From contig NZ_CP031705.1 of the NCBI RefSeq assembly GCF_022701255.1, positions 5,456,001 to 5,520,000 on the forward strand: a stretch of DNA of 64,000 bases, written 5' to 3'. Position 1 is the first letter of the stretch. The number at the start of each line of letters is the position of its first letter. This DNA is from Microcoleus vaginatus HSN003. Its GTDB lineage: Bacteria > Cyanobacteriota > Cyanobacteriia > Cyanobacteriales > Microcoleaceae. Positions 1-8,229 of the stretch are shown here, piece by piece. The position numbers and the translations under genes are program-made. Below the pieces are notes generated by a model. The model saw nothing but the letters and a program-made list of their open reading frames with translations, was not told where the DNA came from and searched no databases.

Positions 1-1145
1 TAGAGCGGATGAGGAGGGTTTAAATTCCTGACTTGATAAAAATCTTGTAACCATAACTTGACTAAATCAACTAAAGAATCGCCATTCAAGTGTTTTAACT
101 CTATTGGTTTTCGCTTTGTGTATGTTGAAACTCGCTCAAGTATACTGGTAGGCATCAGGTTAACTGTTGTTATCCACGTATCTGGTGCCATTACTGTGAT
201 AATAACCAAACCTTGACCGAGATCGGAGTGTTCGAGAGTATCGTACAAACGCTTAACAAGATCGACAATTACCTGCGGTGTTGTCAAGCCATCATCTCTA
301 CAACTTGTATTTGCATCTATTTCATCAAAACAAATGATTACAGGACTGTAGTAACTCACCAAATTTAAAATTTGCTGGACATTATTCAGGGATTCTGCTT
401 CTCTGTCCTGATTAGTCTTGCCGGAATTAGACGGCAATCCTAATTTCTCAGCTTTAGAGTTATCTAACTCTTCACCAGATAACCATTTGATAGCAAAAGG
501 TGTTTCAGATTCCGATAAAGTCCACAAAACAGCTCGAACAATATAAGGATCTGCCTTTGATTTGGCTTTGAGAACTTGCTTAGTTAGGGTGTTCATGAAA
601 TTCCTATTTTTAGTTGCCCAACTAGCACATACTTTGTCAAATCGATCTATCAGTTCTTGAGCAGAAAGATTTTGGGAAGCAGAATTGATAGCTTTGAAAC
701 CTTCGTTTGCCATTGCTGCGGCTGTTTCCTGCCATTGCATGACGCTTTGGCTACCTGTGTGGCTCAAACTGTTAGCTAAAGTTTGCTGAAATTGGTATTT
801 TATCAAGTTTAAGTCCGTGTAATTGTTCACACTGGCATAAACAAATAAAGCACCACCATTAGTTTCTAGTCTGTGGCGAGTACGACTTAAAATGTGGCTT
901 TTCCCCACTCCCTGTTGAGCGGTTAATACCAGTGAAGTGACCTTTTCTTGGCTAGATTGACTTGTCTGTACTTTTTCAACTGCCTGAAAAATGGCATCGG
1001 AAGCGTGAGCATTTAAACTCGGAATATCGGGGAACCCTTTTCCCCAAATGTCTTGTTCTTTGACAATTCCAGCTTTGGTAAATGGATTGTGATTTTGGAT
1101 TGCAGCATTGAGGGCTTCTATCGGAGAAACTGGTATATTGTTCAT
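1..1145 (-). CDS. P-loop ATPase, 3' end outside window
   Basis: An ATG at 1145 opens a frame that stays free of stops to the window edge, giving at least 381 residues with the C-terminus missing. A Walker A motif (TAQQGVGKS, residues 75-83) follows a strand-like SLVL. A Walker B motif (VIICFDEID, residues 269-277) follows about 185 residues later, so this is an AAA/STAND-like ATPase with a large insert between the motifs. After Walker B, VIITVMAP and ILERVS resemble sensor and arginine-finger regions of AAA proteins (inference). It begins 47 bp after the winged-helix-like gene on the same strand, which suggests one operon. Substrate and role are unknown. ATPases paired with small wHTH proteins occur in several anti-phage and chromosome-handling modules, but nothing in view assigns this one to a named system. 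Confidence 0.85.
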   Translation of the reverse strand, partial: MNNIPVSPIEALNAAIQNHNPFTKAGIVKEQDIWGKGFPDIPSLNAHASDAIFQAVEKVQTSQSSQEKVTSLVLTAQQGVGKSHILSRTRHRLETNGGALFVYASVNNYTDLNLIKYQFQQTLANSLSHTGSQSVMQWQETAAAMANEGFKAINSASQNLSAQELIDRFDKVCASWATKNRNFMNTLTKQVLKAKSKADPYIVRAVLWTLSESETPFAIKWLSGEELDNSKAEKLGLPSNSGKTNQDREAESLNNVQQILNLVSYYSPVIICFDEIDANTSCRDDGLTTPQVIVDLVKRLYDTLEHSDLGQGLVIITVMAPDTWITTVNLMPTSILERVSTYTKRKPIELKHLNGDSLVDLVKLWLQDFYQVRNLNPPHPL

Positions 1146-1192
1146 GGTTATCGGGTGTGAGGTAACGAACTACAAAAAGATTGAGAACAATT

Positions 1193-1921
1193 TTATGGAT
1201 TTAAGCGCTTGGCGTAGTAACGCAATGTACCACCAGGAATGATGATTGAGTCTTCACGTTTATCTGGGGTGATATCTCGCATATCTCCAGCCATTAGCTG
1301 AAAAATATCATTAGCCTGCATTTCCAACAGCCACTCATTGAACTCCGATCGCCCTACCATTTCCCCGATCGCCCGACGCATCCGATAAATCGGCACTAAA
1401 TCGTCTAAGTTATAATCCCGGTTTAAGCTGTCATACACATCGATCGCCACAGCCTTAAAATCGTCATAGGATGCGATCGTCCCTACATCCGCCTTCCCCT
1501 TATCAACAGCAACACTCGCCGCACCATCCTGATGGCGAATCCACTTCAACAAAGAATTTCCCAGCCGAGTACCAATTTGAGAACCATCAAACTCAAACAA
1601 AGAATCCCGACTTTTCAGCCCCTGCGCTAAAACTTCTTTCCCTTTCGCCGTCAATTCCACCAGCGTCACCCGATTTACCAGCGAATACTCGATCGCCCCA
1701 GTCGCCTGCAACTCACCGAGCACTTCCACATATCTCTGACTCGTCTCATTAGTCCGCACAATCCGCTTAGTCAAATCCCCCTTTTTCACCATCATCTTCC
1801 CGCCGCCCAAATCCCACAAATTCAGCAGTACCCGAACTTTTGCCTTCCCATCCCACACCGCTTGCTCTTCCGGTGTCAAAGTGTTAGACACCGCAATTTC
1901 ATCTTTCTCAGACATATTCAT
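1193..1921 (-). CDS. Hypothetical protein, winged-helix-like N-terminus
   Basis: Encodes 242 residues. Roughly residues 25-100 look like a winged helix-turn-helix: KVRVLLNLWDLGG, then VKKGDLTKRIVRTNETSQRYVEVLGELQ split as recognition-helix material, then a wing ending in VELTAKGKEVL. The C-terminal half is helical and acidic (EFNEWLLEMQANDIFQLMAG) and contains no motif I recognise. It lies immediately upstream of the P-loop ATPase gene with a 47-bp gap, so the two are probably co-transcribed and may act together. A DNA-binding or adaptor function is inference only. The first ATG is followed by a second Met at codon 3; both starts are equally plausible. Confidence 0.8.
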   Translation of the reverse strand: MNMSEKDEIAVSNTLTPEEQAVWDGKAKVRVLLNLWDLGGGKMMVKKGDLTKRIVRTNETSQRYVEVLGELQATGAIEYSLVNRVTLVELTAKGKEVLAQGLKSRDSLFEFDGSQIGTRLGNSLLKWIRHQDGAASVAVDKGKADVGTIASYDDFKAVAIDVYDSLNRDYNLDDLVPIYRMRRAIGEMVGRSEFNEWLLEMQANDIFQLMAGDMRDITPDKREDSIIIPGGTLRYYAKRLNP

Positions 1922-2236
1922 ACCTTTAAATACTTGTTCTTAGTATCAAATATTATCATAAATCTTCCTGCCAAACATCTCAACTTTACCGTAAAATCCC
2001 GCGCTAGGCTGTACACAACTTCCGCCAATTTCATTTTAAAATAATTGTGATTGACTAAAGGGAAATGGTTTGATAGAATACCTAATCTAACGAGCGATCG
2101 CACTTCAAATTCTCCACAGCAAATGCGATGAAACAATCTGAAGCACAGCCCGCTTTCCTCCAGCAAACTCTACAAATCTAGCGATCCCAACCGCAGCTAA
2201 CAACCTGTAACCCAGCTTAACTGCGACTTTAGTTCA
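1922..2236. other. Intergenic gap, nothing recognised
   Basis: 315 bp between the divergent hypothetical and rhodanese genes. It is AT-rich near the left gene and contains no convincing ORF, RNA or hairpin. It presumably holds the promoters of both genes. Confidence 0.5.
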
Positions 2237-2806
2237 ATGCCAGGTTCAGCCTTTAGAAAGACGAATTCAACCTCAACCTCTTGTTACATTGCAATGGCAA
2301 TCAAAAAATTGAACAACATTTTACCCATGAAAAATATTCCCGACCAAATTTCCGACATCAAAGAAAAACTTCCCGATTTGACTCCCACCCCTCCTGGTTT
2401 AAAAGCTCAAGCATCTAGCCACGACCTCAAAGCCCGTTTAGATTGGGGCGAACCCGGACTCACAATCATCGACGCTCGTGATTTTGAAAGCTTCACCAAA
2501 AGCCACATTACCGGCGCCGTAATGATGCCAATGGACGAAGTAGTAGAGCGAGCAAAATCCAGCCTAGAACCCATCCGCGATATCTACATCTACGGCGAAA
2601 ACGACCAACAAACCGCCGAAGCTGCCAATCTTCTCCGCGCAGCAGGCTTTCAAAAAGTAGCCGAACTAAAAGGCGGAATTCCTGCTTGGAAAGCCATCGA
2701 TGGCCCCATAGACGGCGCTCTCGAACACGATACTCCTGGCCCCGACGCCTACAACGTTTTTTCTCGCTTGCAACACCACGCGCAAGCTCAGAAAATCAAC
2801 AAATAA
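2237..2806 (+). CDS. Rhodanese-domain protein, catalytic Cys absent
   Basis: Up to 189 residues with one rhodanese fold: a first strand TIIDARD (about residues 76-82), the ITGAVMMP substrate-side loop, and a C-terminal GGIPAWK. Rhodaneses normally carry a catalytic Cys at the start of the active-site loop (YCxxGxR). Here the matching segment reads IYIYGENDQQT, with Gly at about position 120, so thiosulfate sulfurtransferase activity is unlikely. The product is more likely a regulatory or binding module. Start choice is uncertain: ATGs at 2237, 2294 and 2327 are in frame and none has a strong ribosome-binding site. The N-terminal 30 residues look non-conserved, so 2294 or 2327 may be the true start. 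A clear terminator follows. Confidence 0.85.
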   Translation: MPGSAFRKTNSTSTSCYIAMAIKKLNNILPMKNIPDQISDIKEKLPDLTPTPPGLKAQASSHDLKARLDWGEPGLTIIDARDFESFTKSHITGAVMMPMDEVVERAKSSLEPIRDIYIYGENDQQTAEAANLLRAAGFQKVAELKGGIPAWKAIDGPIDGALEHDTPGPDAYNVFSRLQHHAQAQKINK

Positions 2807-2848
2807 CCTCAGATTGGCGACAAGATTCGCCCATAAAATCTGAAACTT

Positions 2849-2884
2849 AAAAAACCCGGTATCGCAAAAGTTACCGGGTTTTTC
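2849..2884 (+). terminator. Rho-independent terminator after rhodanese gene
   Basis: The stem AAACCCGGTA / TACCGGGTTT with a loop of about 8-9 bases is followed by a run of T. It begins about 45 bp after the rhodanese stop codon. Confidence 0.8.
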
Positions 2885-2936
2885 TATCAGAACTTATACC
2901 CCAATACGCTTGGGTTAAAACTGTTTATTCCCCGGA

Positions 2937-3017
2937 GATCCCCCTAAATCCCCCTTAAGAAGGGGGACTTTAAGTAACTTCTTGTCCCCCCCTTCTTAAG
3001 GGGGGCTAGGGGGGATC
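2937..3017. repeat. Inverted repeat of the CCCCCTTnnnAAGGGGG family
   Basis: The arms GATCCCCCTAAATCCCCC and GGGGGGCTAGGGGGGATC flank two smaller CCCCCTTAAGAAGGGGG-type palindromes. The whole can fold into a long cruciform or hairpin. A closely related C-tract/G-tract hairpin is found four times inside thiL (21625-21830), so this is a dispersed family. No ORF is present. Confidence 0.8.
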
Positions 3018-3107
3018 GGGCTTAACTGAACCATATTGACTTATACCAAATCCTGCCTCAATTTTCTTAGTCTCTTACAGAGTGACTTCCTTTGTATAGC
3101 CTCGCTT

Positions 3108-3542
3108 TCAACCGCCGACTCTTAACTTCCTGCCATCTAAATATACCTTAACTTCCCCGAACATTCGGCGGTTTGCCTCAAAAGTAATCTGCTTAACAGC
3201 TTCCTCAAAAGAAAGCCAAGCAGAATTTTGAACTTCCTCCTCTTGCAAAACAACTTCCATCGACTTGACAAAACCTAAAAAATAAGTCACCGTCTTTTCA
3301 ATCTGCTCCCCATCCTTAACAAAAGAATAGTGTTCCGTAAAACTCGGCTCATCAAGCATTTCAAAATCCGATATACCAGTTTCCTCCTCAAATTCCCGCC
3401 TTGCCGTTTCCGCTGGAGATTCCCCCGGATTCGCGTGACCTTTGGGAAACGCCCAATGTCCGGCTTGATGTTGAATCAACAAAAACAAAGTATCAGCTTC
3501 ATTAGAAAAAATCGGCACAATCCCAAAACATTCATCTTTCAT
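3108..3542 (-). CDS. NUDIX hydrolase, Ap4A-hydrolase-like
   Basis: 144 residues with a complete Nudix box at residues 35-57, matching GX5EX7REUXEEXGU (RREFEEETGI at its end), which binds Mg2+ for diphosphate hydrolysis. The preceding WAFPKGH segment and total size match bis(5'-nucleosyl)-tetraphosphatase-type Nudix enzymes, so cleavage of dinucleoside polyphosphates is the likely reaction (family knowledge; substrate is inferred). It is a single gene. The downstream side faces the repeat region at 2937 and the upstream side a short spacer to the protease gene. The ATG start at 3542 gives the normal family N-terminus. Confidence 0.9.
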   Translation of the reverse strand: MKDECFGIVPIFSNEADTLFLLIQHQAGHWAFPKGHANPGESPAETARREFEEETGISDFEMLDEPSFTEHYSFVKDGEQIEKTVTYFLGFVKSMEVVLQEEEVQNSAWLSFEEAVKQITFEANRRMFGEVKVYLDGRKLRVGG

Positions 3543-3631
3543 TTTTATTTTTTTTCCTATTACCTATCTGGTTCTTAGAGTCCGCGAAGGCGGACTTGGT
3601 TTGACAAGAAGCGAAATCCATTCGCCCATAA

Positions 3632-4363
3632 CTACAATTCCCACCCTAACCGAGTCTGCTGTCCATAAACCCGCTTCAAAGTATTAACATCCCTCGCAGA
3701 AATCGGCGGAGGATTTCTCACCTGAGAAAAATAAAGCACATCAGTTTCCATCAAACTGTGGCCCCAAATCCCCAAAGCGTGACCCAACTCGTGCCGCGCC
3801 GTCGCCGGAATATACTTACCTACTTGATTCGGATTCAAAAAAACCGAAAACCGATGAGATAACACCGTTTTATCCCCATCCCGACGGGCGTACAATTCAT
3901 AGGTAGCTTCTCCAGAGCGCGATCGCAAAACCCCTTGACGCAAAGGCGGAGCCCGACGTAAAATCCTAATATCAGCCACCTCCGAACTATCCACCACTTC
4001 CAAAGGCAAATAAACCCCCCATTCCCGGACAACATCCAACACAGCCGCCACCCATTCTTCAGACTTATTAGCATCAACTGGACGCTCAACATAAACCTGA
4101 ATCGGAAACTTAGACCACAACAAATGACCGAACTTCGGTGGCTTAACCTGGTCAAAATAATCACCACTATCTGTGGAATCTTGCCAATTAGCCAGCGTTG
4201 GTGGCAATGGGTGAATCTGTGGATGCGGCAAACTATTCGGGAGAGAAGAAAGACTCACCGCCGGAGTATTAACCTGAGTAAAAATTATCAGGCTAAAACA
4301 GCATACAGCCAATCCCAAACCACACAGCAATCGAGGGTTTACTGTGACTTTCCACAACTGCAT
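3632..4363 (-). CDS. Secreted metzincin-like zinc metalloprotease
   Basis: 243 residues. The N-terminus has a hydrophobic segment (LLCGLGLAVCCFSLIIF, residues 12-28), so the protein is exported or anchored. The zinc site is HELGHALGIWGHS, residues 191-203. Classical matrixins and astacins have HExxHxxGxxH; here the third His comes one residue later (H202). A Met lies shortly after (M205). The upstream half (FPIQVYVERP and EWGVYLPLEVV) fits the five-stranded sheet of matrixin-like proteases. The probable role is periplasmic or extracellular proteolysis; the substrate is unknown. Confidence 0.8.
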   Translation of the reverse strand: MQLWKVTVNPRLLCGLGLAVCCFSLIIFTQVNTPAVSLSSLPNSLPHPQIHPLPPTLANWQDSTDSGDYFDQVKPPKFGHLLWSKFPIQVYVERPVDANKSEEWVAAVLDVVREWGVYLPLEVVDSSEVADIRILRRAPPLRQGVLRSRSGEATYELYARRDGDKTVLSHRFSVFLNPNQVGKYIPATARHELGHALGIWGHSLMETDVLYFSQVRNPPPISARDVNTLKRVYGQQTRLGWEL

Positions 4364-4430
4364 TTTTCTGACTGTACTTAAATTTCATCTTTAGGGCGGG
4401 CTAGAAGCCCACCCCACAATATTTATTTAT

Positions 4431-4580
4431 GTGGTACGGGCGTCCCGCCCAGGAGCTAATGTGGAACGGGCGTCCCGCCCGTGAGCTAGTGTGGCACGGG
4501 CGGGACGCCCGTAAGCTGAATGTGGAACGGGCGTCCCGCCCGTGAGCTAATGTGGCACGGGCGTCTCGCCCGTGAGCTAT
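4431..4580. repeat. Five-copy hairpin repeat, CGGGCG-TCC-CGCCCG core
   Basis: A unit of about 30-33 bp, GTGGnACGGGCGTCCCGCCC followed by GTGAGCTAAT, occurs about five times in a row. Each copy carries a 6-bp stem with a 3-base loop. In the third copy (about 4491-4522) the core reads CGGGCGGGACGCCCG, the exact reverse complement of the others, so that hairpin is inverted. The array lies between the protease and secG. Confidence 0.85.
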
Positions 4581-4601
4581 CTGCGGTTAAAAATCAAAAT
4601 C

Positions 4602-4841
4602 TTATAACTTAGGCGCCAACCAACCAGCACTCAAAATCACAGTCAAACCCATAAAAACAATAGACAAACCCCAAGTAATCCGGTTCAGACTTGTTTCTGC
4701 ACTCTTGGCGCTGGTAAACAATTGAGCTTGTCCGCCAATCCCTCCAATACCATCACCTTTAGGACTGTGCAGCAACACAAAAATCACAAGTCCTAAAGCA
4801 GACAAAGACCAGATAACTTGTAACACAGAAACAATATTCAT
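4602..4841 (-). CDS. secG: Preprotein translocase subunit SecG
   Basis: 79 residues with the SecG layout: a first membrane helix (VLQVIWSLSALGLVIFVLL, residues 6-24), a Gly-rich cytosolic loop (GDGIGGIGGQAQLF) and a second helix (ITWGLSIVFMGLTVILSAG). It is an auxiliary subunit of the SecYEG channel in the plasma and thylakoid membranes. Length is normal for cyanobacteria. It sits downstream of gpmI on the same strand, a common cyanobacterial neighbourhood, but here a MITE-like element of about 350 bp separates them and may break co-transcription. Confidence 0.93.
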   Translation of the reverse strand: MNIVSVLQVIWSLSALGLVIFVLLHSPKGDGIGGIGGQAQLFTSAKSAETSLNRITWGLSIVFMGLTVILSAGWLAPKL

Positions 4842-4935
4842 AATCGGGAGTAATTGGTAATTAGTAATCGGTAATTTATTATCATATCAAATTCGGTCGA
4901 TCGCCCGCAATTTATGCAGGGACACTCCAAGATCC

Positions 4936-5281
4936 CATTGGTGTCAACTTAACGTCAAACCCGCAGTCCGGCAGGGAATGAATTCCCTGCCTCAAAGCGA
5001 AAGTCCTCTTAAGAGGACTGAAAAGAAGAATTTTTGCTACTGCTGAATCCCAGTATGATTTTGCCTGATGGGGTAATTCTAAGTGCTTACCCTGTCAGCG
5101 CTGGGGCAACCACGGGGGGATTGCCCCTACAAATTTCCTACCCCAATTCAGCAATGCCGAATTTTTAAACTCATTAGTCCTCTTGAGAGGACTTTCGCTA
5201 TTAGACAGGGAATTCATTCCCTGGCGGACTACCGGATGGGCGGGAGGACTGGGCGGATGACAGCTTAAGTTGACACCAATG
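4936..5281. mobile_element. MITE-like element with 17-bp perfect terminal inverted repeats
   Basis: CATTGGTGTCAACTTAA at 4936-4952 and its exact reverse complement at 5265-5281 bound a 346-bp segment without a plausible gene. Nested inside are paired motifs: GCAGGGAATGAATTCCCTGC-type palindromes near both ends and GTCCTCTTAAGAGGACT versus GTCCTCTTGAGAGGACT. The element therefore folds back on itself along most of its length. I see no target-site duplication. It is likely mobilised in trans by a transposase elsewhere (inference). Confidence 0.75.
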
Positions 5282-5300
5282 CACGGCGCCTTTGTCCCTA

Positions 5301-6902
5301 CTACAATCGAACTCGCACCGGAGTGCGATTGGCACGAACTTCAAACTCAGGCGATCGAATCATAGAGCGTCCCGTCATCTCCGGGGGCTGAGGCAACCTC
5401 AACAGCTCCAGAATCGTCGGCGCAATATCAGCCAAAGAGCCGTCCGCCCTCAGAGGAACATCAGTTCCGTGACCCGGAATCTTCAGACCTTCGCCTTCTA
5501 CCAGAATAAACGGCACCGGGTTAGTAGTGTGAGCCGTCCAGGGATTCCCGTCCTCGTCAAACATCTGCTCAGCATTTCCGTGGTCAGCAATAATAATTGC
5601 CGTACCTCCAGCTTTACTAATGGCGCTCAACAGCCGCCCCAAACATTTATCCACAGTTTCGCACGCAATTATCGTCGCATCCACCCTCCCCGTATGACCA
5701 ACCATATCCGGGTTAGCGTAGTTAATCACCATCAACGAATAGATGCCTTTTTCCAAAGCCGTCACCACCCCATCCGTCACGAGATCCGCCGACATCTGGG
5801 GCGCCTCATCGTAAGTCCCCACCATCGGGCTCTGCACCAACTCGCGGTGTTCCCCGACAAAAGGATCTTCCAGACCCCCATTAAAAAAATAAGTCACATG
5901 AGCGTACTTTTCAGTTTCCGCCGTCCGGAACTGCTGCAAACCGTGGTTAGAAATCACCTCGCCCAGAATATTGTTCAAATTCTGCGGTTCAAAAGCCACC
6001 ATTACCGACGACAACTTCGGGTCGTACTGAGTAAAACTCCCAAACGTCAGCGGCTCAATTAACTGCCGTTTAAACCCCTTAAAATCCGGCGCCACAAAAG
6101 CCTGAGTTAATTCTCTAGCCCTGTCCGGGCGAAAATTAAAGAAAATTACCCCATCCCCGGATGCCACCGCCCCCGGAGAAATCCGAGTCGGAACTGCAAA
6201 CTCGTCGGTCACTCCTTCAGCATAGGAGGCCTGCAACACCTCAACAGCCGATCGACCGTCAGGCGCACTCTCAGTCGTCATCATCTCGTAAGCGCGCTGC
6301 ACCCGATCCCAGCGCTTGTCCCTGTCCATCGCGTAGTAGCGGCCGCTAATGGTCGCAATCCGACCGACCCCTACCTCTGCGATATAACTTTCAATCTTGC
6401 CTAGAGCTTCGACACCTTCTTTCGGAGTAGTATCACGACCGTCAGTAATCGCGTGAATGCAAACCTCAGAAATTCCCTGTGCTTTTGCTAATTGCAGCAA
6501 ACCCTTAATATGACTGAGATGGGAATGAACCCCACCTTCAGAACAAAGACCAGTCAGGTGCAACTTGCCGCCCGTGGCGCGGACTTTCTCGCAAAGCTCA
6601 ACCAGCGCCCGATTTTGGAGCAAAGAACCGTCTTCCACTGCATCCGAGATCCGCACCAACTCTTGAGGAACCACGCGGCCCGCGCCCAGATTCAAGTGAC
6701 CGACCTCTGAGTTGCCCATTTGCCCCTCTGGCAGCCCTACCGCCCGGCCCGATGTGTGAATCAGAGTGCTGGGATAAGCGGCCCAGATACTGTCCATCAC
6801 GGGTGTTGTCGCAGCGGCGATCGCATTTCCGTCTTTTTCTTCACTAAAACCCCAGCCGTCTAGAATAATCAGCACTACAGGAGATACAGACGCTTGTGCC
6901 AT
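5301..6902 (-). CDS. gpmI: 2,3-bisphosphoglycerate-independent phosphoglycerate mutase
   Basis: 533 residues, the usual length for iPGM. The reaction is 3-phosphoglycerate to 2-phosphoglycerate in lower glycolysis. The enzyme belongs to the alkaline phosphatase superfamily with two metal ions. LDGWG (residues 14-18) supplies the first metal Asp, and the phosphorylated Ser lies in QMGNSEVGH (Ser65). Further metal ligands lie in MVGHTGR, IIADHGNAEQ and AHTTNPVPF. The ATG start at 6902 gives MAQASVSPVVLIILDGWG, standard for cyanobacteria. secG follows downstream beyond the MITE-like element. Confidence 0.97.
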   Translation of the reverse strand: MAQASVSPVVLIILDGWGFSEEKDGNAIAAATTPVMDSIWAAYPSTLIHTSGRAVGLPEGQMGNSEVGHLNLGAGRVVPQELVRISDAVEDGSLLQNRALVELCEKVRATGGKLHLTGLCSEGGVHSHLSHIKGLLQLAKAQGISEVCIHAITDGRDTTPKEGVEALGKIESYIAEVGVGRIATISGRYYAMDRDKRWDRVQRAYEMMTTESAPDGRSAVEVLQASYAEGVTDEFAVPTRISPGAVASGDGVIFFNFRPDRARELTQAFVAPDFKGFKRQLIEPLTFGSFTQYDPKLSSVMVAFEPQNLNNILGEVISNHGLQQFRTAETEKYAHVTYFFNGGLEDPFVGEHRELVQSPMVGTYDEAPQMSADLVTDGVVTALEKGIYSLMVINYANPDMVGHTGRVDATIIACETVDKCLGRLLSAISKAGGTAIIIADHGNAEQMFDEDGNPWTAHTTNPVPFILVEGEGLKIPGHGTDVPLRADGSLADIAPTILELLRLPQPPEMTGRSMIRSPEFEVRANRTPVRVRL

Positions 6903-7328
6903 GTGAATACCTTATTTACAATAATTAATTTCTTGATCGTCATGATGGCCGATTTTGCGGAACATCTGCCGCTAATCAGTTTACATATTTTCTAAGCTCC
7001 GGCTGAACAATGCCAACCAAAATTCCCTCAGCCACTGCATTTTGGGAACTAATTTCGACCTGCTTTGGGAATTGTTTAATTGATTGCCTTGCTCTGTACT
7101 GTGAATGCACAGTCGGAGACTGTTACCGATCTCACCAACAACGACCCTGCTTTTGCGGCCGCATTTTCACGAATTGTTCAACGGTAGGTTGCTATTGAAA
7201 CACTAAGAAGAGTACCACAGATGGCGGACTTTTACTACTGCCTCAAGGAATAGATTAAACAGCTTTGACTGGGCTGGGAATAACTTTAAACGAGTTGAGC
7301 AAAAATCCGTTTCCGAATCGGCTCACTT
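6903..7328. other. Intergenic gap, nothing recognised
   Basis: 426 bp between gpmI and the aspartic protease gene. A Cys-rich frame of about 60 codons at 7010-7198 has no family resemblance and no good ribosome-binding site. No RNA motif was seen. Confidence 0.5.
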
Positions 7329-8000
7329 TCAGCGAACATAAAATTCTACAACATCTTTTTTAATTTTGACATCGTAATTGCCAAAGAAATCGTGACCGAG
7401 CAGACCTATTGGCATTTGTTTGGCGATCGCCACTTCGACATTTTGGATCACAGCACCGCCAACCCGAATCGATCGCACTAGACCGATCGGGAACTCGACA
7501 ACGCTACCGTCAGCGATCCCCGCTCTCACGGTACGCACCGGCCTCACTCCCAGTGCAGTAGCCATCCGCTGAGAAATCAAAGTGCCACTCGCCCCGGTAT
7601 CGAGAATCATCTCAAAAGTCTTGTTGCCATTAAATACGACATCAATCACCGGCGTCCCGCCAGCGCGACGCTTGATTTTAGCTTGAAATACCTGTGGATT
7701 CCCCCGTGGCTTACCCGGTTGATTTGCTGGGGGTTTAGCAGGATTGGATGGGTTCCAAAACTGAGAGTACAATTTGCCAGTTGTGAATCCCGATCCCGTT
7801 ATAGTGCGATTCCCTTCGGGATAGCTCCGCTTCACGAGCTGCTGGGAACTCACATCTGGCACCAACAATGTCATCACTTGGGTTTCTGGCTGAGGTGAAC
7901 GAGAATACACCTCGCTGCCCCCTACCGATCCCACACCCACCAAAACGGTCGCAAAAACAAAGCCCGATCGCCAAATCCGCTTGAGAATCACTTTTGCCAT
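7329..8000 (-). CDS. Retropepsin-like (clan AA) aspartic protease
   Basis: 223 residues. A hydrophobic N-terminus (GFVFATVLVGVGSVGG, about residues 13-28) suggests export or membrane anchoring. The single-lobed protease domain covers about residues 105-223: FEMILDTGASGTLIS contains the catalytic Asp134 in DTGAS, and PIGLLGHDFFGNYDV is the second psi-loop. Such proteins act as homodimers, since only one DTG is present (family knowledge). The middle is Pro/Asn-rich linker. It is divergent from the proline-rich lipoprotein gene that follows, with about 230 bp between. Substrate is unknown. Confidence 0.85.
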   Translation of the reverse strand: MAKVILKRIWRSGFVFATVLVGVGSVGGSEVYSRSPQPETQVMTLLVPDVSSQQLVKRSYPEGNRTITGSGFTTGKLYSQFWNPSNPAKPPANQPGKPRGNPQVFQAKIKRRAGGTPVIDVVFNGNKTFEMILDTGASGTLISQRMATALGVRPVRTVRAGIADGSVVEFPIGLVRSIRVGGAVIQNVEVAIAKQMPIGLLGHDFFGNYDVKIKKDVVEFYVR

Positions 8001-8229
8001 TATCTAAATACCTTAATTAATTCAATATGTCGAACAACGACCGCCACTGATATCCTAACCCGCTCCCAAAAACCGATCGCCCGATCCCCAGATCAGATCA
8101 TCAGGAAAACTTGGCAATTTTCAAGCGATCGCATAACATCGAACACAGATAAACTTATAAACGGCAACAGGCTGTAATTGCAGAGCCTTGTTGGATATCT
8201 TGAAATTAAGGATTTGGGGGCGATCGGCA

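Noticed and set aside
5292-6062. 256-codon frame antisense to gpmI
   Set aside because: It lies wholly opposite a conserved gene and gives Arg/His-rich sequence typical of antisense reading.
7010-7198. Cys-rich 62-codon frame between gpmI and the aspartic protease
   Set aside because: No ribosome-binding site, no recognisable fold, and ordinary composition for noncoding DNA.
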